Shown: in pieces, positions 23,939 through 33,153 of the stretch
How the letters are laid out: each line of letters starts with the position of its first letter
Position numbering within the stretch: the stretch's first letter is position 1
Source: Hyphomicrobium sp. NDB2Meth4
GTDB lineage: Bacteria > Pseudomonadota > Alphaproteobacteria > Rhizobiales > Hyphomicrobiaceae
Direction: 5' to 3'
Length of the DNA stretch: 64,000 bases
Assembly (NCBI RefSeq): GCF_900117445.1
Contig: NZ_FPEJ01000013.1
Location: 496,001 to 560,000, forward strand
Translations under genes and position numbers: made by a program
The notes under the pieces: model-generated
What the model saw: only the letters and a program-made list of their open reading frames with translations
Databases searched by the model: none
What the model was told of the DNA's origin: nothing

Positions 23939-25314
23939 CAGGCGCCTCGCTGCGAATACGGAAATTCCACCTCGAGCCCGAAGCCGCCGCCAGGCAGGCT
24001 ACCGGCGGAAATTTTTCCGCTGAGGGCGACGACGCGTTCTCGCATGCCGATCAGACCAGCACCGGCCGGCGGCGTGGATCTGTCGCCGGCGGGCGGCCCC
24101 TGTCCGTCGTCAACGACGGACAGGTGAATCAAGTTGCGGTCGCTCTCTTTGCCTTGCCGCAGCATGACCTTCACGTTGCGAGCGTTGGCATGCTTCGAGG
24201 CGTTCGTCAGCGCTTCCTGAACGATGCGGTAGACGTGGGCGCTGGTCTCCGCCTGTAGGCCTTCCATCCCGCGTGCTGTCTCTATGGAGTACCGCGTCTG
24301 TCCGTGCGCACCTTCGTTGTGCTGGGCGACCAGCGCCTCGAGGCTTTGAATGAGCCCGAGATCGTCGATTTCCTGCGGCCGCAGATACGTGAGCGTACGC
24401 CGCAGCGTCACCATCAGGCCGGTCGCCATCTTCTCGAGCTGCGATGCGTCGTCGACGAATGCAGGCGCCTCGCGCTGCGCACGCGTCCTGAGACATGCCG
24501 CGTTCGCATTGAGAGCACTGAGCTTCTGCGCAATCTCGTCATGCAGCTCCCGTGCGATGTGGCGGCGCTCCTGCTCTTGCGTATCGACCAGCCGCCGTGC
24601 GAGTTCGGCCCGCTCCGCCGTCGCCTTGCCGAGGTCCGCTGAAAGCCCGTTGAACACTTCGCTGATCCGATTGAGCTCGGCCAGCTTGAAGGATGGCAAA
24701 CGATGATCGAGGTTGCCTTTCGCTAGGTTGTTCATGCCGTCGAGAATTTCCCGGGTTGGCGCGAGCGCTCGGCTGATCACCAAGTACGTGACGAGGCAAA
24801 GAACAGCGACGAGCGCAGCCGAAAAGCCTAGCAGCGGCGAGATGGATGCCCATGCGCGTTCGGCGGTGGCAAGCAGGTCGTATTCGACGACCACCGTGGC
24901 ATGCAGTACGTCGTGGAAGAAGATGGGGCGGGTGGCTGTCTGCCGCCCGTCAGTCAGCCCACCGTAAATCCACCGGAACCACTGCGGCGCCTTGAGTGCG
25001 CCCGTATCGATCCCTGCGCAGCTCGATCGGCGCAGTTGCTGAGGCGCCGACGCCCCGCGCAGCTCGACGCATTGTCCCGGCTGCAGCGACAGCCCCGTGA
25101 CGAGGTCCCAGTCTGGAAAGCGCTCGTGGATATCGGTCGCTCGCTTAATGCGTGAAAGCTGCAGATTGAGCTGCCGACTGATCAGATCGGCAAGCGCGTC
25201 GTTCTGGTGCTTCGCACTGAGCGCTGTCTGGTAAAGCGCCAACCCGGCACCCGCGATGAAGCACAGGAGCGCCACCAGGGTGATCCTGCGCACCAGCAGC
25301 CATTTGAGATCCAT
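23938..25314 (-). CDS. NarX-like sensor histidine kinase (HisKA_3)
   Basis: 458 aa from the ATG at 25314, preceded by GAGG at good spacing; an open frame beyond it to 25593 lacks protein character. Membrane helix at about 10-30, a periplasmic sensor of about 130 aa with two cysteines (Q-C-V-E-L, S-S-C-A-G), a second helix at about 160-182, then a HAMP-like linker. The phosphoacceptor motif is R-E-L-H-D-E-I-A-Q with H258. The ATPase domain holds E-A-L-T-N-A-S-K-H and D-D-G-Q-G. The periplasmic cysteines might sense redox or metal. It pairs with the coupled response regulator. Confidence 0.92.
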   Translation of the reverse strand: MDLKWLLVRRITLVALLCFIAGAGLALYQTALSAKHQNDALADLISRQLNLQLSRIKRATDIHERFPDWDLVTGLSLQPGQCVELRGASAPQQLRRSSCAGIDTGALKAPQWFRWIYGGLTDGRQTATRPIFFHDVLHATVVVEYDLLATAERAWASISPLLGFSAALVAVLCLVTYLVISRALAPTREILDGMNNLAKGNLDHRLPSFKLAELNRISEVFNGLSADLGKATAERAELARRLVDTQEQERRHIARELHDEIAQKLSALNANAACLRTRAQREAPAFVDDASQLEKMATGLMVTLRRTLTYLRPQEIDDLGLIQSLEALVAQHNEGAHGQTRYSIETARGMEGLQAETSAHVYRIVQEALTNASKHANARNVKVMLRQGKESDRNLIHLSVVDDGQGPPAGDRSTPPAGAGLIGMRERVVALSGKISAGSLPGGGFGLEVEFPYSQRGA

Positions 25315-25786
25315 GGGGCAACCTCGCTCGGAACCCGGTTCCGAGAGGCTATGGACAGCCGCGGACCCTGTGAAGGGGTGAGGCCATTTCTCAGGAAATT
25401 TGCCCAAGACCTGACGTGGCAATCTCCGTAGGCACCCGAGGACAGAACGGTCGATCCTGCGCTGGCTAGGCGGAGGAAGGCAGCAGATGCAGCAGTTGGA
25501 GACCATAAGGTCGAAGCAGGGGATGTGCGCAGCCCCCCACGGCAACGCGGTTGCCTGGAAGGACGCCCTTGGTCTCGCCCTGGTCGTCGCCACTGCAGGC
25601 TCGCTCGCGTTTCTCGCGATCGGCCATCAGCTTCACGCTTCGAGCCGCGTGCAGCAGCGGCGCGCCGAGGAGATCGCCTCACTGCTCGCCACCCTCCGAA
25701 AGGATGAAGCGAACTGCACCACGCCAGCAGCCGATACCGTCCAGGCCGAGATGCAACCCGATCAACAGGCAGTCCAAGGAGGAACT
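25315..25786. other. Divergent intergenic region (kinase/cupin) with in-frame open stretch
   Basis: 472 bp between divergent starts. From 25487, an ATG with GGAGGA upstream opens a frame that continues without stop into the cupin gene. It would add 100 residues including one hydrophobic helix. Because the cupin has its own ribosome site and signal peptide, this is probably a regulatory region open by chance in GC-rich DNA. No palindrome was recognised. Confidence 0.45.
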
Positions 25787-26260
25787 ATGAGAAAGATGCT
25801 CGTCGCAGCGGCCATGATGGCGGTAGCAGGCACCGGCTTCGCGCACGACGCCAGCGAGGCAGACGGCGCCAAGGAATTAGCACCTGCCGAAATCGTCTTC
25901 CGCGATGACCCGGCATTCCCGAAGGGCGCGCAGACCGCACTCCTGCACGGCGATCCAACGAAACCTGGCCTTTTCATTCTGAGGCTGAAGTTTCCGCCCA
26001 ACTATCTTGTCCCGCCGCACACGCATCCGGGCTTCGAGACGGTGACGGTGCTCAGCGGCTCCATGGGAAGTGGCATGGGCAAGAAGGCCGATCTCACCAA
26101 AGGCAAGATGCTCGACGCCGGCGGTATGCTCGCCCTGCCGGCCAACCACGCCCACTACGTTTGGACGACCGACAAGGAAACGATCATCCAGGTCGCCGCC
26201 GTCGGACCGTTCGACCTCATCTACATCAATCCGGAAGACGATCCCCGCACCAAGAAGTAG
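25787..26260 (+). CDS. Exported cupin-domain protein
   Basis: 157 aa from the ATG at 25787, preceded by GGAGGA and followed by a signal peptide (cut near A-H-D, residue 20). The cupin motif 1 reads P-P-H-T-H-P-G-F-E-T-V-T-V-L-S-G, with candidate metal ligands H78, H80 and E84. Motif 2 supplies H121/H123 (P-A-N-H-A-H). Single-domain periplasmic cupins bind a metal, but the activity here is unknown. It lies beside a two-component pair and convergent with a cupredoxin gene, a metal- or redox-related setting. Confidence 0.85.
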   Translation: MRKMLVAAAMMAVAGTGFAHDASEADGAKELAPAEIVFRDDPAFPKGAQTALLHGDPTKPGLFILRLKFPPNYLVPPHTHPGFETVTVLSGSMGSGMGKKADLTKGKMLDAGGMLALPANHAHYVWTTDKETIIQVAAVGPFDLIYINPEDDPRTKK

Positions 26261-26422
26261 CGCGAGGCATCAACAGTGACAGGGAGCGGGCATGGCGTCT
26301 GCTCCCTGCCGCTTCTTCACCAGCCTTGCGATAGTCGCGCGTAGTAGACGATCGGCGAGGGCTCGATGCTCACCGTCCGGCTGTCGATGCGAAGCGGCGC
26401 TTTTGTCCCGCCAACGCGTCCA

Positions 26423-26965
26423 TTACTTCACCGAGACTTCGCCCTTCATGCCGGATTCATAGTGGCCGGGAATGAGGCATGCGATTTCAAACGTGCCGGG
26501 CTTCGTAAAGCGCCACACAAGCTCCGTCTTCTCGCCGGGCTTCAGCCGGCGGCCGTTTGGCTCGTCGTGCTGCATCTCGGGGTTGGCGGCCATCGCATCT
26601 TTGTGGGCGGCATTGTTGGCGACGCTGTCGATGAGGAATTCGTGGTCGACGGCTCCCGCGTTCGTCAGCACGAAGCGCACCTGTTCGCCCTTCTTCACCT
26701 CGAGCGCGTTGGGCGAGAAGCTCATCTCGCCGCCGTCGTCGCGCATCACGATTTCGACCGTCCGCGCGGCTTCGTGGGCGGCGCCCGGCTCCCCCGCCGC
26801 AAACGAAGCATCGTGGCTGGCGTGAGCGTCATGCCCCGCGTGTTCGCCGTGACCTTCATGCGCACTGTGGGCGAGAGCGGTGTTTATCGCCATCGGGCCG
26901 CCGCTGATCGCGATGACTACGGCCGCCGCGCTGGCGAGCGCTGGGACGATCAATCTCTGCCGCAT
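26423..26965 (-). CDS. His-rich periplasmic cupredoxin
   Basis: 180 aa from the ATG at 26965, with AGGGGAG upstream; the frame extends further up without protein character. Signal peptide at 1-32. Residues 33-51 form a His cluster (H-E-G-H-G-E-H-A-G-H-D-A-H). The cupredoxin domain (about 68-180) has type 1 copper ligands H108, C163, H168 and M173 in the order H...C-x4-H-x4-M. The His segment probably binds extra copper, as in periplasmic copper-tolerance proteins. No oxidase gene is adjacent, so copper storage, delivery or tolerance is the likely role. Confidence 0.88.
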   Translation of the reverse strand: MRQRLIVPALASAAAVVIAISGGPMAINTALAHSAHEGHGEHAGHDAHASHDASFAAGEPGAAHEAARTVEIVMRDDGGEMSFSPNALEVKKGEQVRFVLTNAGAVDHEFLIDSVANNAAHKDAMAANPEMQHDEPNGRRLKPGEKTELVWRFTKPGTFEIACLIPGHYESGMKGEVSVK

Positions 26966-27315
26966 GGGTGGTCTCCCCTTAAGCTTGGATGTCTTCCGGC
27001 ATGGTAACCGAACCGGCCCCTCGGCGAATCCATACTTTTGCCGCAGCTTCGGATTGGCCATTTGCGATGGCCTGGCAGGCGAAGGCATTGATGCAGAACA
27101 TGGTTTTCCACACTTTTTGCCCGTCAATCGAAGCCGGAGGAATGGCAGACGGGCTGACGAAAGTGCCCCCGAACCGCGCGATTGGCGAACGCGGCGCGTG
27201 ATCTCAGTGTTGCGCGAAAGCCCGCCCGCCACCGGTTTGACACTCAGTGGTGCTCATTTCGCTCCCACGGGCTGCTAAAGCTGCTCCGAAGCGACCTAGG
27301 GTGAGGGAGGACGCA
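26966..27315. other. Divergent promoter region (cupredoxin/TAXI receptor)
   Basis: 350 bp between divergent starts. Short frames exist on both strands but none has a ribosome site with protein-like composition. TTTGACAC near 27236 could be part of a -35 element for the rightward gene. Nothing else is recognised. Confidence 0.4.
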
Positions 27316-28728
27316 ATGAACCTGCCCAAAGCAATCACGTTCATTGCCGTTGCTGCAATTGCGCTGCTGTCGGCTGGCTACTACTGGGCGACCGGTCAGC
27401 GCGGGGCCGAGGGCAAGATTGTTCTCGCCACCGGCGATGTCGCAAACTACCGCGAGCTCGCTGCCGCCTACGAGAAGGCGCTCGATCCCTACGGCGTCGA
27501 TGTGCAGCTCCGTCCGGCCGTCGAAGGCTTCCAGACACTCAAAGGTCTCGTCTCCGACCCGCCGCAGTTCGATGCCGCCTTCATCAAGGGCGGTCTCGTC
27601 GGCAGCATGCAGGGCAGGCTGGCGCGAGCCAAGGCGCAGGAGTGGCAGCAGAAGGAGCTTGGCAAGCTGCGCTCCTTGGGCCGTCTTTTCTATGAGCCAA
27701 TCTGGGTCTTCGTCCGCTCCGACTTCGCAGGCCAGAGCCTGCGCGATCTGAAGGGCAAGGCCGTACTAACCGGCACGCGTGAAAGTGGTGGCCGCCGCAT
27801 CGCCGCCCAGCTTCTGCGTGCCAATGGCATCGAGTTCAGCAAAGACAATCCGCTGATGATCGCCGAGGACATTGCGCCCGACGGCAACCAGCTTCTGTCC
27901 GGCAAGGCCGAAGCGGCATTCCTCGTACAGCCGGCCGACACGCCGCTCATCCAGAGCCTTCTGCACGTTGAAGGCATCCGTCTGCTCAATTTTGCGCTGG
28001 AAGCCGATGCCTACGCCAATCGCTTCCCGGCGCTCACCAAGGTGACGCTCAATCGCGGGGCCGTCGAATTCGAGCCGCTGTCGCCGCCCGAGGACGTGAC
28101 GCTGCTGGCCACCAGCACCGCGCTTGTCGTCCGCGCCGATCTCGACCCTTCTCTCATCAGCTTGCTGTCTTTCGCCGTGCTGCAGAACCCGCGCTCCGGC
28201 TTCGACAAGGCCGGCGACCCTGTGCTGTTCCACCGGCCGGGAACATTCCCGCATATCTCTGATCCCGAGTATCGCGTCCCCGAAGAAACGCGCCAGGTCT
28301 ATAAGTCGGGCGAGTTGCCGGTCGCGCTGCGCTCCATTGCGCCGGCCGTGAAGGAGGCGGGCTTCCCGTTCTCCGTATCGGCCTTCATCTCCAACCACGG
28401 CGCGCAAACCGTGCTGCTGCTGATCCCCTCGCTGGTGATCCTGCTGCCGATCCTGCGCGTGCTGCCGAGCGTCTACAACTGGACTGTGCGCCGCCGGCTT
28501 CTTTACTGGTATCGCCAGCTCAAGGCGCTCGAGAAGCAGCTCGACGACCCGGTCGAGGGTGACCTTGCCGCCCATCAGGCCGAGATCGAGCGCATCGATT
28601 CCGGTGTTCGAAAAATCCGCTACCCGCTGGCGTTCTCCGACCAGTTCTATCACTTGCGCTTGCACATCAATCTGGTGCGGCAGCGATTGTTCCAGAAGCC
28701 GCACGTCGTACGCATGGCGGCCGAATAA
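27316..28728 (+). CDS. TAXI-family TRAP transporter solute receptor with C-terminal membrane region
   Basis: 470 aa from the ATG at 27316 (GGGAGGA upstream). An N-terminal membrane anchor (about 7-25) is followed by a two-lobe periplasmic binding fold typical of TAXI receptors (L-A-T-G-D, F-I-K-G-G-L-V, L-S-G-K-A-E-A-A-F-L-V). Unlike plain receptors it has a second hydrophobic segment near 375-395 (V-L-L-L-I-P-S-L-V-I-L-L-P-I-L) and a charged, helical cytoplasmic-looking tail of about 75 residues. No TRAP membrane subunits (DctQ/DctM) lie nearby, so it either works with a remote permease or is a sensor. It is convergent with the RND gene. Confidence 0.85.
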   Translation: MNLPKAITFIAVAAIALLSAGYYWATGQRGAEGKIVLATGDVANYRELAAAYEKALDPYGVDVQLRPAVEGFQTLKGLVSDPPQFDAAFIKGGLVGSMQGRLARAKAQEWQQKELGKLRSLGRLFYEPIWVFVRSDFAGQSLRDLKGKAVLTGTRESGGRRIAAQLLRANGIEFSKDNPLMIAEDIAPDGNQLLSGKAEAAFLVQPADTPLIQSLLHVEGIRLLNFALEADAYANRFPALTKVTLNRGAVEFEPLSPPEDVTLLATSTALVVRADLDPSLISLLSFAVLQNPRSGFDKAGDPVLFHRPGTFPHISDPEYRVPEETRQVYKSGELPVALRSIAPAVKEAGFPFSVSAFISNHGAQTVLLLIPSLVILLPILRVLPSVYNWTVRRRLLYWYRQLKALEKQLDDPVEGDLAAHQAEIERIDSGVRKIRYPLAFSDQFYHLRLHINLVRQRLFQKPHVVRMAAE

Positions 28729-28739
28729 ACGGTCGCCGC

Positions 28740-31700
28740 TCAGCCGGCGCTGGCATGTTCCGGCTTCGGCGCGAACGCCTTGTCGCGCGCCCCGAAGCGC
28801 CCGAGCTGCAACGCCAGTGTCGGCAGCACCATCAGGTTCAGCGCCATCGAGCTGGCAAGGCCGCCGACGATCACCAGCGCCATCGGTCCTTCGATCTCGC
28901 GCCCCGGCTCGTTCATGCCGATTGCCAGCGGTAGCAGCCCGAGCGCCGTCACGATCGATGTCATCAGGATCGGCGCTAGGCGGTCCGCCGCGCCGGCAAT
29001 CGCCGCATCCCGCCCCCAGATGACACCCTCTATCGAGACCATCTGCTCGTAGTGCGAGATCATCATGATCGAGTTGCGCAGCGTGATGCCGAACAGCGTC
29101 ACGAAGCCGACCATCGAGCCGATCGTCAGCACGCCGCCCGTCGCCAGCACGGCGAGCACGCCGCCCACCATCGCGAACGGCATGTTGGCGAGCACCAGGA
29201 TCACATTGCGCGTGCTGCCCGTTACCACCGACAGCAGCACCAAGATGCCGATCCCGGCAACCAGCGCATTCATGATCAGATCGCGCTGGGCCTGCGCCTG
29301 CGCTTGCGCCGAGCCCGCAAATTCAATGTGCACGCCCGGCGGAAGCTTCAGCTTTCGCGCCAGCGTCTCTTCGGCCTCGTCAACGAATGACCCGACATCG
29401 CGCCCGATCACATTCGACGTCACCGCCTGCAGCCGCTGTCCGCCGAAGTGATCGACCTGGTATCGGCCAGCGAGCTGGAACACGTCGGCGATCTGCTTCA
29501 GCAGGACGAAATTGCCGTTACGCGTGCGCAGCGGCAGGTCGGCGACATGAGAGATGTTCTCTCGCGTCGACTTGTCGAGAATGGCGATCACGTTGAATAC
29601 GCGGCTTCCCTCGTACGTCTGCCCGACGACGTCGCCCTGGTAGGCTGTGCGCACCGCGTTGAGAACATCGACAGTGTCCAGCCCCCAGCGTTCCAGATCG
29701 GACTTGCGCGGGCGGATTGTCAGCTGCGGCAGTCCTGGCGGCGACTGCAATTGCACCTCTGCCGCGCCTTCGATCCCGTTCAACTCCTGCGCCACCTGTT
29801 GCGCGGTCTCGTCCAGCGCGTTGAGGTCGTTGCCGTAGATGTTGACGATCACCGACGCCGTGTAGCCCGAGAGCGATTCCTCCACCCGCTCGGTGAGGAA
29901 CGGCTTCAGCGCGAAGTTCACGCCCGGAAATTCGGCGAGAACGCGCCGCATTTCGGTTTGTGCTTCCTCTGACTCTTCGCCCGATAAGCCCGGCTGCAGA
30001 TCGACCTCGAACTCGCTGTAATGCGTGCCCCAGGTATCGTCTGCCTGCTCTGCGCGTCCGATGCGTTGCGAGACCACGCGCACGAACGGCAGCTTCAGCA
30101 GCGCCTCGGTGACGCGTTTACCCATGCGCTCCGACTCCGCGATCGAAGTGCCGGGGACAGCTGCCATGTGCAGCGTGAAATGGCCTTCCTTCAACTCCGG
30201 CAGGAAGCCGATGCCGAACAGCGGTATCGCCGCACAACCCGCCAGAGTGAAGATGAACGCCGCCGCCAGCGTCGTCCGCGGACGCGCGATGATAACTCGC
30301 AGCATGCTGTCGTAATGCCGGCGAAGCCAGCGCGTTACCGGTGGATCGTGCGCGGTCTGCTCGTCGCCGGCAGCCGCGCGATCACGAAAAAGCAGCATGC
30401 ACAGCGCCGGCGTGACGATCATCGCCACGGCGAGCGAGGCGAGAATCGCCAGAACGTAGGAAAGGCCCAGCGGTGCGAAGAAGCGGCCAGCGAGGCCTGG
30501 CAACATGATCACCGGCAGGAACACGAGAATGACCGCAAAGGTGGCGTAGACCACCGATCCGCGCACTTCCAGCGAGGCATTAACGATGACATCGCCGATG
30601 GGCAGTGGGTTGGCGCTGCGCCGGTTCTCGCGTAGTCGCCGCGCGATATTCTCCACGTCGATCACCGCGTCGTCGACCACTTCGCCGATGGCAATGGCGA
30701 GGCCACCCAACGTCATGGCGTTGAGCGTCGCGCCCAGTGCATTGAGGACGACAACGGCCGCAAGCAGCGACAGGGGAATGGCAACTGACGAGATCGTCGC
30801 CGTGCGCAGGTCGTAGAGAAACAGGTAAAGCACGACAATGACCAGGATGCCGCCCAGCACCAGCGATTGCATCACGTTGCGCGTCGATATGGCGATGAAG
30901 TCGGCCGGCCGGAACAAATCCGCCCGCAGCTCCACGCCTTCCTTCTCGATCGACGGCCGCAGCGCCGTAAGTGCCTTCTCCACCCCTTCGGTGACATCGA
31001 CAGTGTTGGCGCCGAGCTGGCCGGACACGAGCAGCACCACGCCCGGCTCGCCCATGATCGTTGCGCCACCTATCGCCGGCTCTGGCGCTTCCGTGACCTC
31101 GGCCACGTCCTTCAACAGCACGCTGGCGCCGTTGACGCTGGTCACAACAGTACGCGCCAGCTCGCTCGGATCGATCGACTGACCTTCGGACTGGAACACC
31201 ACGCGCTGGTTCGACGTCTCGATGAAGCCGGCGCCAGTGATGGCTGTCGCCCGACGCGCTGCGTCCAGCACATCGTCGATCGAGAGATTGTAACGCAGCA
31301 GGTCATCCGGCCGGATCTGCACCTGCAGCGAGCGTACGTCTCGCCCGAACACGGCCACCTTGGAAACGCCCGGAACCGCCAGCAGCCGCTGCCGCAGCGT
31401 CCAGTCGGCAAGCGTTCGCAGATCCATGAGCGAGCGCGTCTTCGAGGTAAGGCCAAGCACCAGCACGGTGCTCGACGAAGAGGTGAGGGGCGTAATCGTC
31501 GGCTGCGGAATGTTCTGCGGCAGCTCGCGCACGGCCTCCGCCAGACGTTCCGATACAACCTGGCGGTCGCGATAAATGTCGCTCTTGGCCTCGAAGATCA
31601 CCGTGATGACCGAAAGGCCCTGAATGGAGACCGAGCGCATCGATTGAATGCCCGGCACGCCATTGACAGCATTTTCGATCGGCTGGGTGACGAGCACCTC

Positions 31701-31922
31701 GACCTGCTCGGCGGTAAGTCCGGGTGCCTCGGCCTGAATGCCCACCTGCGGCGGCGCAAACTCGGGGAAGACGTCGTATTTCGCCTGTGTCAGCGACACG
31801 ATCCCGTAGCCCAGCAGCACGATTGCAAGTGCTACGACGATGCCGCGGAAACGCACCGCAAATCGGATGATCGCGGCTTGCACCCCGCGCTGTTGCTCAG
31901 CGGATGTGGGCGCGGGCGTCAT
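28740..31922 (-). CDS. RND efflux pump, CusA/CzcA-like (HME type)
   Basis: 1060 aa, full length for an RND inner-membrane pump. Membrane helix 1 near 25-45, two large periplasmic loops and the central helix bundle are present. The TM4 motif reads G-L-A-I-A-I-G-E-V-V-D-D-A-V-I-D-V-E-N. This lacks the D-F-G of Zn/Co/Cd exporters and is closer to CusA-type or undefined HME groups, so the metal is uncertain. The start codon overlaps the stop of the adaptor gene upstream. No outer-membrane channel gene is adjacent. Copper or silver is a guess supported only by the cupredoxin nearby. Confidence 0.9.
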   Translation of the reverse strand: MTPAPTSAEQQRGVQAAIIRFAVRFRGIVVALAIVLLGYGIVSLTQAKYDVFPEFAPPQVGIQAEAPGLTAEQVEVLVTQPIENAVNGVPGIQSMRSVSIQGLSVITVIFEAKSDIYRDRQVVSERLAEAVRELPQNIPQPTITPLTSSSSTVLVLGLTSKTRSLMDLRTLADWTLRQRLLAVPGVSKVAVFGRDVRSLQVQIRPDDLLRYNLSIDDVLDAARRATAITGAGFIETSNQRVVFQSEGQSIDPSELARTVVTSVNGASVLLKDVAEVTEAPEPAIGGATIMGEPGVVLLVSGQLGANTVDVTEGVEKALTALRPSIEKEGVELRADLFRPADFIAISTRNVMQSLVLGGILVIVVLYLFLYDLRTATISSVAIPLSLLAAVVVLNALGATLNAMTLGGLAIAIGEVVDDAVIDVENIARRLRENRRSANPLPIGDVIVNASLEVRGSVVYATFAVILVFLPVIMLPGLAGRFFAPLGLSYVLAILASLAVAMIVTPALCMLLFRDRAAAGDEQTAHDPPVTRWLRRHYDSMLRVIIARPRTTLAAAFIFTLAGCAAIPLFGIGFLPELKEGHFTLHMAAVPGTSIAESERMGKRVTEALLKLPFVRVVSQRIGRAEQADDTWGTHYSEFEVDLQPGLSGEESEEAQTEMRRVLAEFPGVNFALKPFLTERVEESLSGYTASVIVNIYGNDLNALDETAQQVAQELNGIEGAAEVQLQSPPGLPQLTIRPRKSDLERWGLDTVDVLNAVRTAYQGDVVGQTYEGSRVFNVIAILDKSTRENISHVADLPLRTRNGNFVLLKQIADVFQLAGRYQVDHFGGQRLQAVTSNVIGRDVGSFVDEAEETLARKLKLPPGVHIEFAGSAQAQAQAQRDLIMNALVAGIGILVLLSVVTGSTRNVILVLANMPFAMVGGVLAVLATGGVLTIGSMVGFVTLFGITLRNSIMMISHYEQMVSIEGVIWGRDAAIAGAADRLAPILMTSIVTALGLLPLAIGMNEPGREIEGPMALVIVGGLASSMALNLMVLPTLALQLGRFGARDKAFAPKPEHASAG

Positions 31923-33007
31923 CAGTCGTCATCGCCCTCAATCTGGATCTGCGAGCGGAATTCCTCCGATAAAAGCATCTGCGCACCCGTCGTCACCACG
32001 TCGCCGGCGTCGGCGAGCAGAGCAGTCGGAACGACAAAGCCGCCGTTGTTCTCAGCGGGCATATCGGTCGGGATCTCGAGACGCGAGAACGTCTCGTCTC
32101 CGGTGCGCCGATAGACCCATCCGCGCCCTGCCCACCACACCACCGCCGAGGCAGGGACGGTGACACCATCCACCGGCTTTCCGTCGACGAGGAATGCCCG
32201 CACGTTCATGCCCGGCAGCACGCCACTGTTGGCCGGCGCGGCGTAGAAGTACGTTGCGCCCTGGATGCGCGAGTCGGTGCGCGTTCCCGGCGAGATATAG
32301 CGCGCCTCAGAGCGATGGGTTTTGCCCACGACCTCGATCGCAGCTTTCGGCGGCACGTCCTCCAGCTGCACCCCAGGCGGCAGCGTGATCTGCAACAGGA
32401 ACTCCACCCGCTCGATCAGCCGCGTGATGAGGCCGCCATCGACCACCATGGCGTTGCCAATGACGGGGCCCCACTCCTGCATGGCCGTGGCCCGCAATGT
32501 CCGCACCTGCGATTCAGCCGCCTCAACCGCAGCGCGATCCGCGATCAATGTTGCCTCGCTGCTCTGCACCTGGACGAGATTGCCGATACTCTTGGCGTAC
32601 AGCGCCTTGGCCCGTTCGAATGCGGGGAGGGAGGCGGCCATCCGCGCCCGCGCCGTGTTGAGCTGCGAGACCGCGGAAATGTAGTTGGTGTTGAGGGTCG
32701 TCAGCGATGTGAGATCGAGGACGGTCCCGTAGGCGCGCACCTGGTCCTGGTACTTGGCCGGCTCGAGTCTCTTGAGCTCCAGCCCGATGGCCTGTTGCGC
32801 TTCGTCGCCGAGGGTGATGATCGGTTGCCCGCGTTCAGGCATCGTCACCCGCAACGGCGGCTTGATCGGCTGCTCGCGCTTGGCCTCGAGCGCAGCTTCC
32901 TCGCGCCCCTCGACGTAGCCGACGATGACCACCGCCGCGAGCCCGGCAAGCAAAGCGACACCGATCAGGACCAGCAGCAGGCTGCGGCCCATACGCATTA
33001 ACTTCAT
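31922..33007 (-). CDS. RND periplasmic adaptor (membrane fusion protein)
   Basis: 361 aa. N-terminal anchor helix at about 8-28, an alpha-helical hairpin (about 125-175), then beta-barrel and membrane-proximal segments (A-T-Y-F-Y-A-A-P, G-M-N-V-R-A-F-L-V-D-G, V-T-V-P-A-S-A-V). The gene overlaps the pump gene, as in cusBA/czcBA operons. The lipoyl half before the hairpin looks short. It would link the inner-membrane pump to an outer-membrane channel encoded elsewhere. No Met-rich or His-rich metal-binding tail is seen, in contrast to the second adaptor of this window. Confidence 0.87.
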   Translation of the reverse strand: MKLMRMGRSLLLVLIGVALLAGLAAVVIVGYVEGREEAALEAKREQPIKPPLRVTMPERGQPIITLGDEAQQAIGLELKRLEPAKYQDQVRAYGTVLDLTSLTTLNTNYISAVSQLNTARARMAASLPAFERAKALYAKSIGNLVQVQSSEATLIADRAAVEAAESQVRTLRATAMQEWGPVIGNAMVVDGGLITRLIERVEFLLQITLPPGVQLEDVPPKAAIEVVGKTHRSEARYISPGTRTDSRIQGATYFYAAPANSGVLPGMNVRAFLVDGKPVDGVTVPASAVVWWAGRGWVYRRTGDETFSRLEIPTDMPAENNGGFVVPTALLADAGDVVTTGAQMLLSEEFRSQIQIEGDDD

Positions 33008-33153
33008 GCCACGCCCATTGCGGGCCGCCGTCGAGGGCAGCCTCGTGTTCTAGTGAAGCCCCGTATCTAAGGACGGAGGACCGAAAAATAGCAAGGGTCT
33101 ACCGCCGAGCAGCGAGCCTAGGCGGGCCTTCCTGACGGCTCGCTGACGCGACG

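Noticed and set aside
30867-32114. Plus-strand open frame of 415 codons opposite the first RND operon
   Set aside because: His/Arg/Gln-rich composition with no domain, mirroring the codons of the RND pump and adaptor on the other strand.
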